Assembly (NCBI GenBank): GCA_963714325.1
Contig: CAVQOB010000004.1
Span: 1 to 64,000, forward strand
DNA length: 64,000 nucleotides
Direction: 5' to 3'
Source: CAVQOB01 sp963714325
Lineage (GTDB): Bacteria > Pseudomonadota > Alphaproteobacteria > Rhizobiales > Hyphomicrobiaceae
In this document: positions 8,512 to 17,847 of the stretch, one piece after another
Layout: every line of letters starts with the position of its first letter
How positions within the stretch are numbered: position 1 is the stretch's first letter
Program-made: the position numbers and the translations under genes
The notes under the pieces: model-generated
Seen by the model: the letters and a program-made list of their open reading frames with translations, nothing else
Told to the model about the DNA's origin: nothing
Databases searched by the model: none

Positions 8512-9374
8512 CGTCGACCACCGCCCATCCGCGCCAGCCGACTGCGCGGATCAATGTACTCATTCATCGATATGGCTAGCAGGAACAGGCCGACAAACGT
8601 CATGACAATAAGTGCGACCGGAAATGCGATCCACCACCAGATGCCAGCGACGATAGCAGTGTGCTGGTTGGCCCAATAGATCATGCCACCGATGGTCGGC
8701 GTGTTGATGTCGGTGAAGCCGAGAACAGCAAGTGTCACTTCGAGCCCGATCGACCAGTTCATGTTGTTCATCGTCGTCGAGAAGACGATCGGCATCACAT
8801 AGGGCAGGTGCTCGCGCACCAGGATCTCGCGCGTGGTCATGCCCGAGAAAATGCTGGTCTGTGTGAACTCGCGCGTCTTGAGGCTCATGGTGATGGAGCG
8901 GATCAGGCGCGCGTCATACGCCCAACCGAGGCAGGCCATGATCAGCGCGAGCAGCGTCCAGGTCATGCGGTCCCGCAGGACGAAGTAAAACAAGATCAGA
9001 ATTGGAAACAGTGGGATGACGATGAACGTGTCGTTGATCGACATCAGGACGCGATCGATCCAGCCGCCTTTGTAACCCGACAGCAAACCAATAACGAGCG
9101 ACAGCACGCGCGACATCAGTGCGACGAGAATGCCGAACGCGAGTGTGTTTCGGATGGCAATTGTCAACTGCCAGAATACGTCCTGACCACGTGAGGTCGT
9201 GCCGAACCAGTGCGCTGTACCAGGTGGAACGTCCGGCGCGGCAACGAACACATCGGACGGTGGATACGGCGAGACGAACGAAAGGCCGGCCATGATCGCC
9301 ACGAGCGCAATTAGCACGAGCCCGACGCGAAACTCGATGTTGTACTTCAGTAGGTCGCGTAGGATCGCCAGCAT
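8508..9374 (-). CDS. Opp-type ABC transporter permease (OppC-like)
   Basis: This 288-residue inner-membrane permease has an N-terminal membrane segment (LVLIALVAIMAGLSFVSPYP) and a periplasmic loop with HWFGTTSRGQDVFWQ, the diagnostic OppC/DppC motif. The BPD_transp_1 domain follows with about five more membrane helices; the EAA-like coupling loop lies near REHLPYVMPI. It forms the import channel with the OppB-like protein. The start overlaps the OppB-like gene's stop at one base. A few charged residues (RSRLARMGGGRR) end the protein. Confidence 0.9.
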   Translation of the reverse strand: MLAILRDLLKYNIEFRVGLVLIALVAIMAGLSFVSPYPPSDVFVAAPDVPPGTAHWFGTTSRGQDVFWQLTIAIRNTLAFGILVALMSRVLSLVIGLLSGYKGGWIDRVLMSINDTFIVIPLFPILILFYFVLRDRMTWTLLALIMACLGWAYDARLIRSITMSLKTREFTQTSIFSGMTTREILVREHLPYVMPIVFSTTMNNMNWSIGLEVTLAVLGFTDINTPTIGGMIYWANQHTAIVAGIWWWIAFPVALIVMTFVGLFLLAISMNEYIDPRSRLARMGGGRR

Positions 9375-10378
9375 CAGCCAACCTGCACGCGCGGATCGAG
9401 GAGCGGATATAGGAGGTCGATGATGAGCACCCCAAGCGATACGGCGATGATCGAGACGGTCGTGACGCCAAGCACCAGGCCGTAGTCTCCCGCGTAGACG
9501 CCATCGACCAGCAACGATCCAACCCCGGGATAGCCGAAAACCTTCTCGGTGATGACGGCACCGTTGAAAATGCCACCCAGTGACATCGAAAGGCCGGTCA
9601 CCTGCGGCACAAGCGCATTGCGCATGACATAAGAGCGCAGAATGCGGTTGGGATCGACCCCCGCCACTTCAGCATAGACGACATAGTCCTCGGACGTGAT
9701 GTTCGAGACCAGCGAGCGCATGCCGAGGAACCACCCACCCAGCCCTATCATGATCAGTGACAGCGCCGGTAGAACAGAGTGGCGGATGACACTGACGGCG
9801 AACTCCAATGTCCAACCGTGCGGCAGGTTCATGGCGGAGCCGCCGCCGATCGGCAGGACGGGCCAGAGGAAGCCGAAGATCACGAGCAGCATGAGCGCGA
9901 TGATGTAGTAGGGCACGGGATGTAGCCCCATTGCAACGACACCCATCAACTTGAGGCTGCGGCTGTTCTGGTAGTACCCCGCGAGGCCGCCCAGCAGGTT
10001 GCCAAGGATCCACGTCGTCACTGTCGAGAAGATCAGCAGGCCGGCCGTCCAGGGCAATGCGCGCCAGATCAGCGTTGAGACCGGTGTCGGAAACGCCGAC
10101 AGAGATGGCCCGAAATCCCCGCGCACGATCCGCCGCCAGAACGTCGTGTACTGTTCGAGCCAGCTACCCTGAAGGCCGTAGAGTTCCTGCAGCGAGCGGC
10201 GCATTTGGTCGATCGCGTCAGGCGATGTATTGCCAAACGAGGTGACGGCCGCGATGGACTGCTCGACCGGGTCGATCGGCGTGGCATGCGTGATGATGTA
10301 AGCCAGATTGACACCGACGAAGACCACCAACAGGAATTGGCCGATGCGCTTGGCGAGGTAGATCAGATAGGTGCGCAT
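9374..10378 (-). CDS. Opp-type ABC transporter permease (OppB-like)
   Basis: This 334-residue inner-membrane permease of the OppB/DppB type has an N-terminal helix (YLAKRIGQFLLVVFVGVNLA), a long periplasmic region and about five further helices. The coupling loop is near YVVYAEVAGVDPNRILRSYV, close to the Opp consensus. It lies 59 bases downstream of the binding-protein gene, and a hairpin sits in that gap. The downstream OppC-like gene starts at its stop codon. Substrate specificity cannot be read from permeases; context suggests oligosaccharides. Confidence 0.9.
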   Translation of the reverse strand: MRTYLIYLAKRIGQFLLVVFVGVNLAYIITHATPIDPVEQSIAAVTSFGNTSPDAIDQMRRSLQELYGLQGSWLEQYTTFWRRIVRGDFGPSLSAFPTPVSTLIWRALPWTAGLLIFSTVTTWILGNLLGGLAGYYQNSRSLKLMGVVAMGLHPVPYYIIALMLLVIFGFLWPVLPIGGGSAMNLPHGWTLEFAVSVIRHSVLPALSLIMIGLGGWFLGMRSLVSNITSEDYVVYAEVAGVDPNRILRSYVMRNALVPQVTGLSMSLGGIFNGAVITEKVFGYPGVGSLLVDGVYAGDYGLVLGVTTVSIIAVSLGVLIIDLLYPLLDPRVQVG

Positions 10379-10398
10379 GGCGCCTTGTGCGGTGAGCG

Positions 10399-10431
10399 TT
10401 CCTTCTCTCCCTCATAAAGGGGGAGAAGGAA
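10399..10431. repeat. Stem-loop between binding-protein and permease genes
   Basis: A near-perfect inverted repeat, TTCCTTCTCtCCCT followed by a short loop and AGGGgGAGAAGGAA, lies inside the operon between the binding-protein stop and the OppB-like start. Such hairpins after binding-protein genes commonly stabilise the upstream message and reduce read-through, which keeps binding protein in excess over permease. It lacks a T-run, so it is probably not a full terminator. Its stem resembles the repeats at 4031-4201. Confidence 0.6.
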
Positions 10432-10437
10432 GCGGCA

Positions 10438-12339
10438 TCAGTTGACCGGCTTCAAGCGGACGAACATGTAGCGTGAGTTACCCCAGTTGGTGACCGGATT
10501 GGCATACGGGTTTTCGGCTGTCGGGAACCCGGTCCAATAGGTGTGGTCCATGGCCGTGAATACGTTGTAGGCCATCAGCGGGATCAGCGGCATTTCTCGC
10601 GTCACCAGTTTGACATAGTCCTTGCCGAGCTCGACCCCCTTGGGATCATCGAATCCTATAGTTCGGACTTGTTCGATGATCTTGTCGAGTTCCGGATGCG
10701 ACCAGCGCTGCCAATTGCGCAACGGCTGGGGCTTGCCTGGCTCAGCGACGAACTGCGAGTGCCAACTGTCCATGAAGTACGACAGATCTTGGTGCCCGCC
10801 CCACGTTTCGACGCTCCAGCCGATGAAGCTGTCGAAGTCCCCGGCGGCGCGGCGCGTCAGCAAAGTGCCTTGCGCCAAGTCGATTTTGGCGTCGATCCCC
10901 GCTTGCTTCCATTGCTGCACGATCATCGTACCGGCGCGCGTCATCACCGGTCGGAAGTCGCCCTCGACCATCAAGCGCATGCTGAACGGCTTGCCATCCG
11001 GCGTCATCCACTGGTTGTTGACCTTCTTGAAGCCCGCCTTCTCAAGCAGCTCGCCGGCAGCCGCGACGTCGGTTTTCCACCAACCCATGCCGAAGGCACT
11101 GGCGATGTCCTTCGGGTCGGTCGGAATTTGTTCCCCCATCGATGGCCGTAGCATTGCGGCGATCTGGGTGCCGACGGTCGGATCGTAGGGTTTGAACTTG
11201 CGCTTGCCCGTGTCGACTTCGAAGTCCTTCACCCACCCTTCCAAGGGTTGATGATAGGTCGCGGGGTGGCCACCTGTTGGCGGCACCGCAATTGCAGAGA
11301 TGGTGGCAGCTCCGCGATACGCGGCCATCGACACAGCCTTGATGTCGATCATCAACGCCAGTGCCCAGCGGACGTCCTTGTTCTTCAGGTATTCGTTCTG
11401 CGTATTGAACACGACCGCCGGCAGCGTCGGATCCGGGTGGCCGTAAGGGAAGCCCTTGAACCAGGCGCGCGTTGACTTGCTCTGCTTGGCGAGTGTGAAC
11501 ATGCCTTCCGGCGAGATGTCGTGGATCACATCAAGTTCATGATTGAGCTGGGCGATAACGCGTTTGTCCGGCGGACCTGGATCGACGTAGGCAAGGTACT
11601 TCGGACCTGGTTTGCCGTAGCGGCCGAGTGACGTGCGCTGCCAATCCTCGCGGAGTTGCCAGATATACCACTTGCCATCGGGATCGAAGCTGTTGAGCGT
11701 GTAGGCGCTGAGCGACACTGGCTTGTTAAAGTCGAACTTGGAGGGGTCCGGTACCTTTTCGAAGATATGTTTTGGCAGAATCCAAATCGCTCCCCAGCGG
11801 ACCGTGAAGTTGGCGTGGAACCGCGAGTTCGGTTTCTTCAACTTGAATATCACAGTCTCCGCGTCCGGCGCTTCGACCGACGCTACGTTGCTGCCGAGCA
11901 CGGCGCTGAAACGCATCGTCGTGTGTTTCAATTGGATATCGACGGTCGCCTTGACGTCGGCCGAAGTGAACTCGACGCCATCGCTCCAGAACAGGCCGCG
12001 GCGCAGCTTGACACGCATTTCCGTGAAGTCGGCGTTGTACTGCGGCTTGTCGGCGGCGAGCGAGTTGTCCCAGATACCGTCGAGGCCCTTCTCCGGATCG
12101 ATGTACCAGAGTGTATCAAGCGCCGCCTGCTGCAGACCATTCGACTGGCTGCCGGCATTGATCGCCCAGATATTGAACCAGCCGGCGTTCTTGATCGTTC
12201 CTTCGGGGTTCTCAAGGATCAAAAGTTCCTTGCGGGGGATGTTCTGTGGAATGCCCTGCGCCTCAGTCGGCAGAGTGGACATCATAAACCCAGTCGCGGC
12301 GAACATGGCGGCTGCTAGCCGCAGGCGATGCCTCGTCAT
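10438..12339 (-). CDS. Opp-type ABC transporter substrate-binding protein (SBP_bac_5)
   Basis: This 633-residue periplasmic binding protein belongs to the family 5 extracellular solute-binding proteins. The signal peptide (MTRHRLRLAAAMFAATGFMM, then an AQ-G-like cleavage region) supports the ATG at 12339. That ATG has a strong GGAGGAG ribosome-binding site 4-5 bases upstream, even though the frame is open far beyond. The protein contains the family block LRRGLFWSDGVEFTSADVKA. It is larger than most peptide-binding members (about 500-550 residues), as seen in some members with oligosaccharide ligands. It heads the Opp-type operon. An A/T-rich stretch at 12340-12380 could hold a promoter separating it from the genes upstream. 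Confidence 0.9.
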   Translation of the reverse strand: MTRHRLRLAAAMFAATGFMMSTLPTEAQGIPQNIPRKELLILENPEGTIKNAGWFNIWAINAGSQSNGLQQAALDTLWYIDPEKGLDGIWDNSLAADKPQYNADFTEMRVKLRRGLFWSDGVEFTSADVKATVDIQLKHTTMRFSAVLGSNVASVEAPDAETVIFKLKKPNSRFHANFTVRWGAIWILPKHIFEKVPDPSKFDFNKPVSLSAYTLNSFDPDGKWYIWQLREDWQRTSLGRYGKPGPKYLAYVDPGPPDKRVIAQLNHELDVIHDISPEGMFTLAKQSKSTRAWFKGFPYGHPDPTLPAVVFNTQNEYLKNKDVRWALALMIDIKAVSMAAYRGAATISAIAVPPTGGHPATYHQPLEGWVKDFEVDTGKRKFKPYDPTVGTQIAAMLRPSMGEQIPTDPKDIASAFGMGWWKTDVAAAGELLEKAGFKKVNNQWMTPDGKPFSMRLMVEGDFRPVMTRAGTMIVQQWKQAGIDAKIDLAQGTLLTRRAAGDFDSFIGWSVETWGGHQDLSYFMDSWHSQFVAEPGKPQPLRNWQRWSHPELDKIIEQVRTIGFDDPKGVELGKDYVKLVTREMPLIPLMAYNVFTAMDHTYWTGFPTAENPYANPVTNWGNSRYMFVRLKPVN

Positions 12340-12542
12340 AACGCTCCTCCGATGTCGTTTTCGTTTTTTTCTTGAGTGCGACAGCGTAGTCGTCGAGCGC
12401 GCCGATTTCAACGGCAATTCAAGTCTATGGAAACAACTCAAAAATATGCGTGCGGTGGCCGCCTTCCACAGAGCGTCAACCGCATGTGTCAGAATGCCGG
12501 CTGAACCGACGGGCTTTGGATTGCAGCCGATGCCCCGCAGTG

Positions 12543-13736
12543 TCAGATCGACGCCGCGCCCGTCGCAACACTGGGGGTCAGGCGGGTCCATCGTCCATTC
12601 GCGCGTGAGGAACTGACGGCCGCTTCGATGAAAGCGATGCCACGAATACCCTCGTCGAGGCCGGGGTACATGACCTCTGCGGCGACCGGCGACCCGGTCC
12701 GATGCGCTCCGATAGCATGGGCGATATCACTATAAATCGTCGCGAAGGCCTCGAGATAGCCTTCCGGGTGGCCGCTCGGAATGCGCGTCACGCGCTGCGC
12801 CATTGGCGAAACATTGACGCCACCCCGGGTCACTCGCCCAGGCGCATCGCCGATCCGCACGACCTCGAGATGGTTTGGGTTCTCCTGCATCCAGGCGAGC
12901 CCGCCCTGGTCGCCGTAGATGCGAATGCGCAGGCCGTTCTCATTGCCGGGCGCCACCTGGCTGGTCCATAGCGCGCCCCGCGCCCCCCCGGCGAAGCGCA
13001 ACAGGATCTGCGCATTGTCGTCGAGCCGGCGGCCGGGCACGAAGCTCGACAAATCCGCCAGCAGTTCCGCAACCTTGTCACCGAGGATGAATTCGGCAAG
13101 ATTGAAGGCGTGCGTGCCAATGTCGCCGATAGCACCACCCGCCCCCGACTGCGCCGGATCGGTTCGCCATGCCGCTTGCTTCTGCCCGCTCGCCTCAAGC
13201 GGGCCGCTCAGCCACTCCTGCGCATATTCCACCTGCACCGTGCGCACCCGCCCGATCACACCGCTCTCGATCAGCGCCCGCGCCTCCCGCACCATCGGGT
13301 AGCCCGTGTAATTGTAGGTGACGGCAAACAGCCGATCACTCTGACCCGCCGCACGCGCGATCCGCGCCGCCTCCGCGCCGGTCGTACACAAGGGCTTGTC
13401 GCAGATGACGTGAACACCCGCCGCCAATGCCGCAACGGCGATATCGGCATGCGAATTGTTCGGGGTGACGATGGCGACCGCGTCGATGCCGTCGGCGCGC
13501 GCACGCTCGGCGGCGAACATCTCGGCGTAGCTGCTGTAACTGCGTGCGGGCTCGAGACCAATGGCGATGCCGGAGCGTTTCGCCTTCTCCGGTGTCGACG
13601 ACAGCGCGCCGGCGACGAGGATGTAGTGATCGTCGAGTCGCGCCGCCATGCGATGCACGGCGCCGATGAACGCGCCCTCGCCGCCGCCGACCATGCCGAG
13701 GCGAATGCGCGGGGATGACGAGGTGGCCATGCTCAT
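12543..13736 (-). CDS. Gfo/Idh/MocA-family oxidoreductase
   Basis: The 397-residue protein has an N-terminal Rossmann domain with a variant nucleotide loop GMVGGGEGAFIGAVHR (about 13-29). It continues with the family's VAIVTPNNSHADIA and the EKP-equivalent ICDKPLC, where the conserved Lys is present. The C-terminal alpha/beta substrate domain includes GGAIGDIGTHAFNLAEFI with the usual catalytic-region Asp and His. Family enzymes oxidise or reduce sugar hydroxyls, often at C3, using NAD(P). Its ATG overlaps the stop of the TIM-barrel gene (ATGA). The substrate is unknown; the context points to a glycoside or hexose derivative. Confidence 0.88.
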   Translation of the reverse strand: MSMATSSSPRIRLGMVGGGEGAFIGAVHRMAARLDDHYILVAGALSSTPEKAKRSGIAIGLEPARSYSSYAEMFAAERARADGIDAVAIVTPNNSHADIAVAALAAGVHVICDKPLCTTGAEAARIARAAGQSDRLFAVTYNYTGYPMVREARALIESGVIGRVRTVQVEYAQEWLSGPLEASGQKQAAWRTDPAQSGAGGAIGDIGTHAFNLAEFILGDKVAELLADLSSFVPGRRLDDNAQILLRFAGGARGALWTSQVAPGNENGLRIRIYGDQGGLAWMQENPNHLEVVRIGDAPGRVTRGGVNVSPMAQRVTRIPSGHPEGYLEAFATIYSDIAHAIGAHRTGSPVAAEVMYPGLDEGIRGIAFIEAAVSSSRANGRWTRLTPSVATGAASI

Positions 13737-14791
13737 GCAATCCCCAGCGTGCGTTTGACGAGTGCTTGATCGACGCTGGCGCCGGCGAAGTCGTCGAAGG
13801 CTTTATCGGTCACCGGAATGATGTGGCGCTGGATGAAGGGTGCGCCCTCGGCGGCGCCGACTTCGGGTGCTTTCAGGCAGCATTCCCATTCCAGCACCGC
13901 CCAACCCTTGTAGCCGTGCGTCGCAAGCTTGGAGAAGATGCCGGCGAAATCCACCTGTCCATCGCCGAGCGACCGGAACCGGCCGGCGCGGTTCACCCAG
14001 GGCTGGAAGCCCGAGTAGACGCCCTGCCGACCGGTCGGATTGAGTTCGGCGTCCTTGACGTGAAAGGCCTTGATGCGGCTGTGGTAGATGTCGATGAAGG
14101 CGAGATAATCCAAGTGTTGCAGGACGAAATGCGAGGGATCGTAGTTGATCGCGCAGCGCGGGTGTGTGCCGGTCGCCTCCAGAAACATCTCGAACGTCGC
14201 GCCATCGAACACGTCTTCGCCCGGATGGATCTCGAAACCGACATCGACGCCGACGGCATCGAAGGCGTCCAATATCGGCCGCCAGCGATGACCCAGTTCC
14301 GCGAACGCCGTCTCGACCAGCCCCGCCGGCCGCTGTGGCCACGGATAGACGTAGGGCCAGGCCAGCGCGCCGGTGAACGACACATGCGCCTCAAGTCGCA
14401 GATGGCGTGACGCCCGCGCCGCCAGCTTCATCTGCTCGACGGCCCACACCTGTCGCGCGAGCGGCTTGCCGCGCACCGCTTCCGGCGCGAACCCGTCGAA
14501 CAGCGCGTCGTAGGCCGGGTTGACAGCAACCAGCTGCCCTTGCAGGTGCGTCGACAGCTCGGTGATGGCGACGCCGTTGGCCGCCGCAACACCCTTGATC
14601 TCATCGCAATAGGCCTTTGACTCCGCCGCCTTTGCCAGATCGAACAGGCGCGCATCCCAGGTCGGGATCTGCACGCCCTTGTAGCCGAGCGACCCGGCCC
14701 ACTCGGTGATCACATGCCAGGAGTTGAACGGCGCCGCGTCGCCCGCGAATTGCGCCAGGAAAAGACCAGGACCCTTCATGGTTGCAGGCAT
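13733..14791 (-). CDS. Sugar phosphate isomerase/epimerase-family TIM barrel protein
   Basis: This 352-residue protein of the xylose-isomerase-like TIM barrel superfamily (AP_endonuc_2) has likely metal ligands in VGFEIHPGED (Glu, His), INYDPSHFVLQ (Asp, His), AFHVKDAEL (His, Asp) and VLEWECC (Glu). I chose the ATG at 14791 because it has an AGGAG site 6-7 bases upstream. Proteins of this superfamily act as isomerases, epimerases, dehydratases or 3-keto-glycoside-processing enzymes, so the reaction cannot be named. It lies between two oxidoreductases, overlapping one by ATGA and following the other by 10 bases. Confidence 0.85.
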   Translation of the reverse strand: MPATMKGPGLFLAQFAGDAAPFNSWHVITEWAGSLGYKGVQIPTWDARLFDLAKAAESKAYCDEIKGVAAANGVAITELSTHLQGQLVAVNPAYDALFDGFAPEAVRGKPLARQVWAVEQMKLAARASRHLRLEAHVSFTGALAWPYVYPWPQRPAGLVETAFAELGHRWRPILDAFDAVGVDVGFEIHPGEDVFDGATFEMFLEATGTHPRCAINYDPSHFVLQHLDYLAFIDIYHSRIKAFHVKDAELNPTGRQGVYSGFQPWVNRAGRFRSLGDGQVDFAGIFSKLATHGYKGWAVLEWECCLKAPEVGAAEGAPFIQRHIIPVTDKAFDDFAGASVDQALVKRTLGIA

Positions 14792-14801
14792 GGCATCTCC
14801 T

Positions 14802-15977
14802 TTATGCTGCGATCCAGAGCTTGGCGGCGTCATTGTCCTTGAGCACCGCTGGGCGCTCGATGCGCGATTTGATCACAACAGCTTTACCGGTCTTGCCGGC
14901 ATTGAGTACAGCATGCATGGCCTCAAGCACGTGTGAGGCGAGCGCGCCGGACGCACGGTGCGGCGTATCAGCCAGCAATGCACTCGCAAGCTCCGCGACC
15001 CCCAGGCAACGATAGTTCGCTCGCGGCGGCGTTCCCGGCGGCCAGTTCGGCGACGACCAGTTGGGTCGGCCGAACGGCTTGTCATCGGCCTGCACACTGA
15101 CCCAGTCGCCGCCCTTCTCGGTGTATTCGACCGTGCCGCCGAAGAAGTTCGGGTCAGGCACGCGCAGCGATCCGCCCGTGCCATAAAGTTCGATCGGTGG
15201 GTGGCCGTGTTTCCAGACGTCCCAACTCATCACGAACACGATCGTTGCACCCGAGGCAAAGTGCACCAAGGCCTGCGCCGTCGTCGGCGTTTCAACGGCG
15301 ATCTTTTTGCCAGTCATCGGCCCTTTGGCGGTCACGGTGCGATGCGCGAACCCCATCGACGATACCGCCTGCACGCTTGCCACCGGGCCAAGCAGGTTGA
15401 CCAGCGCGGCAAAGTAATAAGGGCCCATATCAAGGATCGGACCGCCGCCCGGCTTAAAGAAGAACGTCGGATCGGGATGCCAGTGCTCCATGCCGTGCGA
15501 CATCAGAAAGCAGGTGCCGGTGAGGATCTTGCCGATTTTGCCGCTGTCAACGATGTCGCGTGCCAGTCGACCGCCGGCGCCGAGAAACGTATCCGGCGCG
15601 CAGCCGATCCTGACGCCGCGCTTGTCGGCTTCCGCGACGAGCTTTGCTGCCTGCGCCGCTTCCACCGTGATCGGCTTTTCCCCGAACACGTGCTTGCCGG
15701 CCTTCAATGCCGCGAGCGACACGTCATAGTGCGCGTTCGGCGTCGTCAGGTTGACGATGATGTCGATGTCGTCGCTCCCGAGCAGCTGATTGATCGCACG
15801 CGACGCAATCCCATGCGCCTTGGCCTGGGCGCTTGCCGCGTCCTCGCGCATGTCGGCGCAAGCTACGAGCCGAAGCCCCGCAAATTTCCCCATGTTCTGC
15901 ATGTAGATCGTCGAGATATTGCCGCAGCCGACAATGCCGACGCCGAGTGTCTTTGCCTGTGTCTTGCTCCTGGCCAT
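14802..15977 (-). CDS. Gfo/Idh/MocA-family oxidoreductase
   Basis: This 391-residue NAD(P)-dependent oxidoreductase has the classical Rossmann fingerprint GVGIVGCGNISTIYM (about 11-25), then IIVNLTTPNAHYDV and the catalytic GEKPIT. The C-terminal domain contains PILDMGPYYFAAL. ATG at 15977 is preferred; GAGGGGA lies about 8 bases upstream, and an in-frame start at 15998 is possible. It is clearly different in sequence from the other oxidoreductase at 12543-13736, so the pair probably catalyses different steps rather than being a recent duplication. It sits in the middle of the sugar operon. Confidence 0.88.
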   Translation of the reverse strand: MARSKTQAKTLGVGIVGCGNISTIYMQNMGKFAGLRLVACADMREDAASAQAKAHGIASRAINQLLGSDDIDIIVNLTTPNAHYDVSLAALKAGKHVFGEKPITVEAAQAAKLVAEADKRGVRIGCAPDTFLGAGGRLARDIVDSGKIGKILTGTCFLMSHGMEHWHPDPTFFFKPGGGPILDMGPYYFAALVNLLGPVASVQAVSSMGFAHRTVTAKGPMTGKKIAVETPTTAQALVHFASGATIVFVMSWDVWKHGHPPIELYGTGGSLRVPDPNFFGGTVEYTEKGGDWVSVQADDKPFGRPNWSSPNWPPGTPPRANYRCLGVAELASALLADTPHRASGALASHVLEAMHAVLNAGKTGKAVVIKSRIERPAVLKDNDAAKLWIAA

Positions 15978-15988
15978 GCCGCGTCCCC

Positions 15989-16744
15989 TCACTTCCAACT
16001 CGCGACGGTGGCGTGCGCCCGCCGCGCGAACCGCTCGACATCGTTCGGCTTATCGTGCTCGACAACGAACAGTTTCACGCCGGCCGCCTTCAGCGCGGCG
16101 ACCAGCTCCGGCCACTGCAATGTGCCGTGCCCCGGGTCAGCCCAACCGTCTTCATCGACACATTGGCCGGCGGGAGCCAGATCCTTGATGTGCGCCGAGA
16201 CAATCCGGTCGGTGTGCCGCTTGATCTCGCTGAGCGGATCGCCATGGCCACGCACGATCCAGGCGAGATCAGCCTGCCAGACAAGATCCGGCGCTTCCTC
16301 GAACATCATGTCGAGATAGGTTTTCACTCCGACCTTGGCGTATTCCCAATGGTGATTGTGCCAGCCGAACTTCAGGCCTTCGCCGGTGACGATTTTGCCG
16401 ATGGCCGCCAGCTCGCGACCGAGCGCACGCCACTCCTTTTCGCCGCCACCGCGTTCATTGATCTGCGGCGCTGGGCCAAAAATTGTATGGATCCCGAGCC
16501 CCTGGCACAGCTTCACAGTGGCCCGCGCGTCGGCCCGCAGGCGATCGAGCCCGACGTGGCAGGACGGCGCGGCCATCTGGTGCTTGTCGAGCAGGCGCTT
16601 CAGCCGGTCGGGGTCGCCAAGCTGGCCGCCGAACGGCTCGACGCGTTTGTAACCAATGGCGGCGAGCAATTCGAACTGCTGCTCCAGCGGCTCCATCGTG
16701 CGCGCGGAATACAGTTGAAACGACAGTCCGTCGATGGGCTTCAT
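15989..16744 (-). CDS. Sugar phosphate isomerase/epimerase-family TIM barrel protein
   Basis: This 251-residue single-domain TIM barrel (AP_endonuc_2 superfamily) has metal/catalytic-site segments HNHHWEY (about 127-133), VWQADLAWIVRGH, SAHIKDLA and the terminal VVEHDKP. Similar short proteins are annotated as sugar phosphate isomerases/epimerases or inosose-dehydratase-like enzymes. It follows the ABC ATPase gene by 14 bases and precedes the oxidoreductase by 11. The first residues (FQLYSARTMEPLEQQ) are typical of the hexose-epimerase-like branch. The substrate is unknown. Confidence 0.86.
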   Translation of the reverse strand: MKPIDGLSFQLYSARTMEPLEQQFELLAAIGYKRVEPFGGQLGDPDRLKRLLDKHQMAAPSCHVGLDRLRADARATVKLCQGLGIHTIFGPAPQINERGGGEKEWRALGRELAAIGKIVTGEGLKFGWHNHHWEYAKVGVKTYLDMMFEEAPDLVWQADLAWIVRGHGDPLSEIKRHTDRIVSAHIKDLAPAGQCVDEDGWADPGHGTLQWPELVAALKAAGVKLFVVEHDKPNDVERFARRAHATVASWK

Positions 16745-16758
16745 GGCGCGGCTCCTCG

Positions 16759-17844
16759 TTACAAACGGACGCCCGTGCGAGCGTCGAAGATATTGACTTT
16801 GTCGGCGGCGATGGCAACGCTGATGGGATCACCGGCCTTCACCGGTGATTCAGCCGGCAATCGCAACGACACCGGCGCTCCACCCAGCCGCGTCCAGGCC
16901 AATTGATCGCTGCCCATCGGCTCGACCAATTCAACGTGTGCGGCAAGGCCGGCAGTGGCCTGTTGAATATGTTCCGGCCGCACGCCGAGTTCGACGGCAT
17001 GACCATCAACGGCCGGTGCTGCGAATGCATAGCCATCCAGCGGCAGCTTCCAGGTCTCGGCTTCAAAAACAACGACGTTGCTCGAGCGGCGCAGCACGCC
17101 CGGCACGAACGACATCGCGGGCGATCCGACGAACGAGGCGACGAACTTGTTGACCGGCCGGTTATACACGTCCTTTGGCGTGCCAAGCTGCTGGATGATG
17201 CGATCCTTCATCACGGCGATGCGATCGGCCAGTGTCAGCGCCTCGATCTGGTCGTGCGTGACGTACAGCATCGTCGCCTTCAGCCGCTGATGCAGACGCT
17301 TGATCTCGACGCGCAATTCGGCACGCAACTGCGCATCGAGGTTGGACAACGGTTCATCGAACAGAAACACGCCGGCATCGCGCACCAGGGCGCGGCCGAT
17401 GGCGACGCGCTGGCGCTGGCCACCCGAAAGTTGCGCGGGGCGGCGGTCGAGCAAATCGGTGATCTGCAGCATCTTCGCCGCTGCCTCTACCCGTTTTTCG
17501 ATGTCCGCTCGTGCGAGCCCCGCAACCTTCAGGCCGAACGACATATTGCCGCGCACGCTCATGCGCGGATACAGCGCATAGGACTGGAACACCATCGCGA
17601 TGCCGCGGTCCTTCGGTTCCTCCCAGGTGACGTTCTGCCCGCCGATGAAGATCTGCCCGGCCTGCACGTCGAGCAACCCGGCAATGGCATTGAGCAGCGT
17701 CGACTTCCCGCAGCCCGACGGCCCGAGCAGCACGATGAACTCGCCGCCGGCCACGTCGAGATCGAGCTTGTCGAGCACCTTGATCGGTCCGAACGCCATT
17801 TCAACGGCACGCACCGATACGGTCTTGCTCTCACCTCCCACCAT
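16759..17844 (-). CDS. Sugar ABC transporter ATP-binding protein (UgpC/MsmK type)
   Basis: This 361-residue ATPase of CUT1 sugar importers has Walker A GPSGCGKSTLLNAIAGL, Q-loop VFQSYALYPRMSV, signature LSGGQRQRVAIGRALVRD, Walker B FLFDEPLSNLDAQLR and switch YVTHDQIEAL. A C-terminal TOBE/OB-type regulatory domain (about 240-361) contains the ELGVRPEH motif seen in MalK, UgpC and MsmK. It lies 3 bases downstream of a permease gene. It powers the importer formed with the two permeases and the binding protein upstream. Confidence 0.93.
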   Translation of the reverse strand: MVGGESKTVSVRAVEMAFGPIKVLDKLDLDVAGGEFIVLLGPSGCGKSTLLNAIAGLLDVQAGQIFIGGQNVTWEEPKDRGIAMVFQSYALYPRMSVRGNMSFGLKVAGLARADIEKRVEAAAKMLQITDLLDRRPAQLSGGQRQRVAIGRALVRDAGVFLFDEPLSNLDAQLRAELRVEIKRLHQRLKATMLYVTHDQIEALTLADRIAVMKDRIIQQLGTPKDVYNRPVNKFVASFVGSPAMSFVPGVLRRSSNVVVFEAETWKLPLDGYAFAAPAVDGHAVELGVRPEHIQQATAGLAAHVELVEPMGSDQLAWTRLGGAPVSLRLPAESPVKAGDPISVAIAADKVNIFDARTGVRL

Positions 17845-17847
17845 GCC

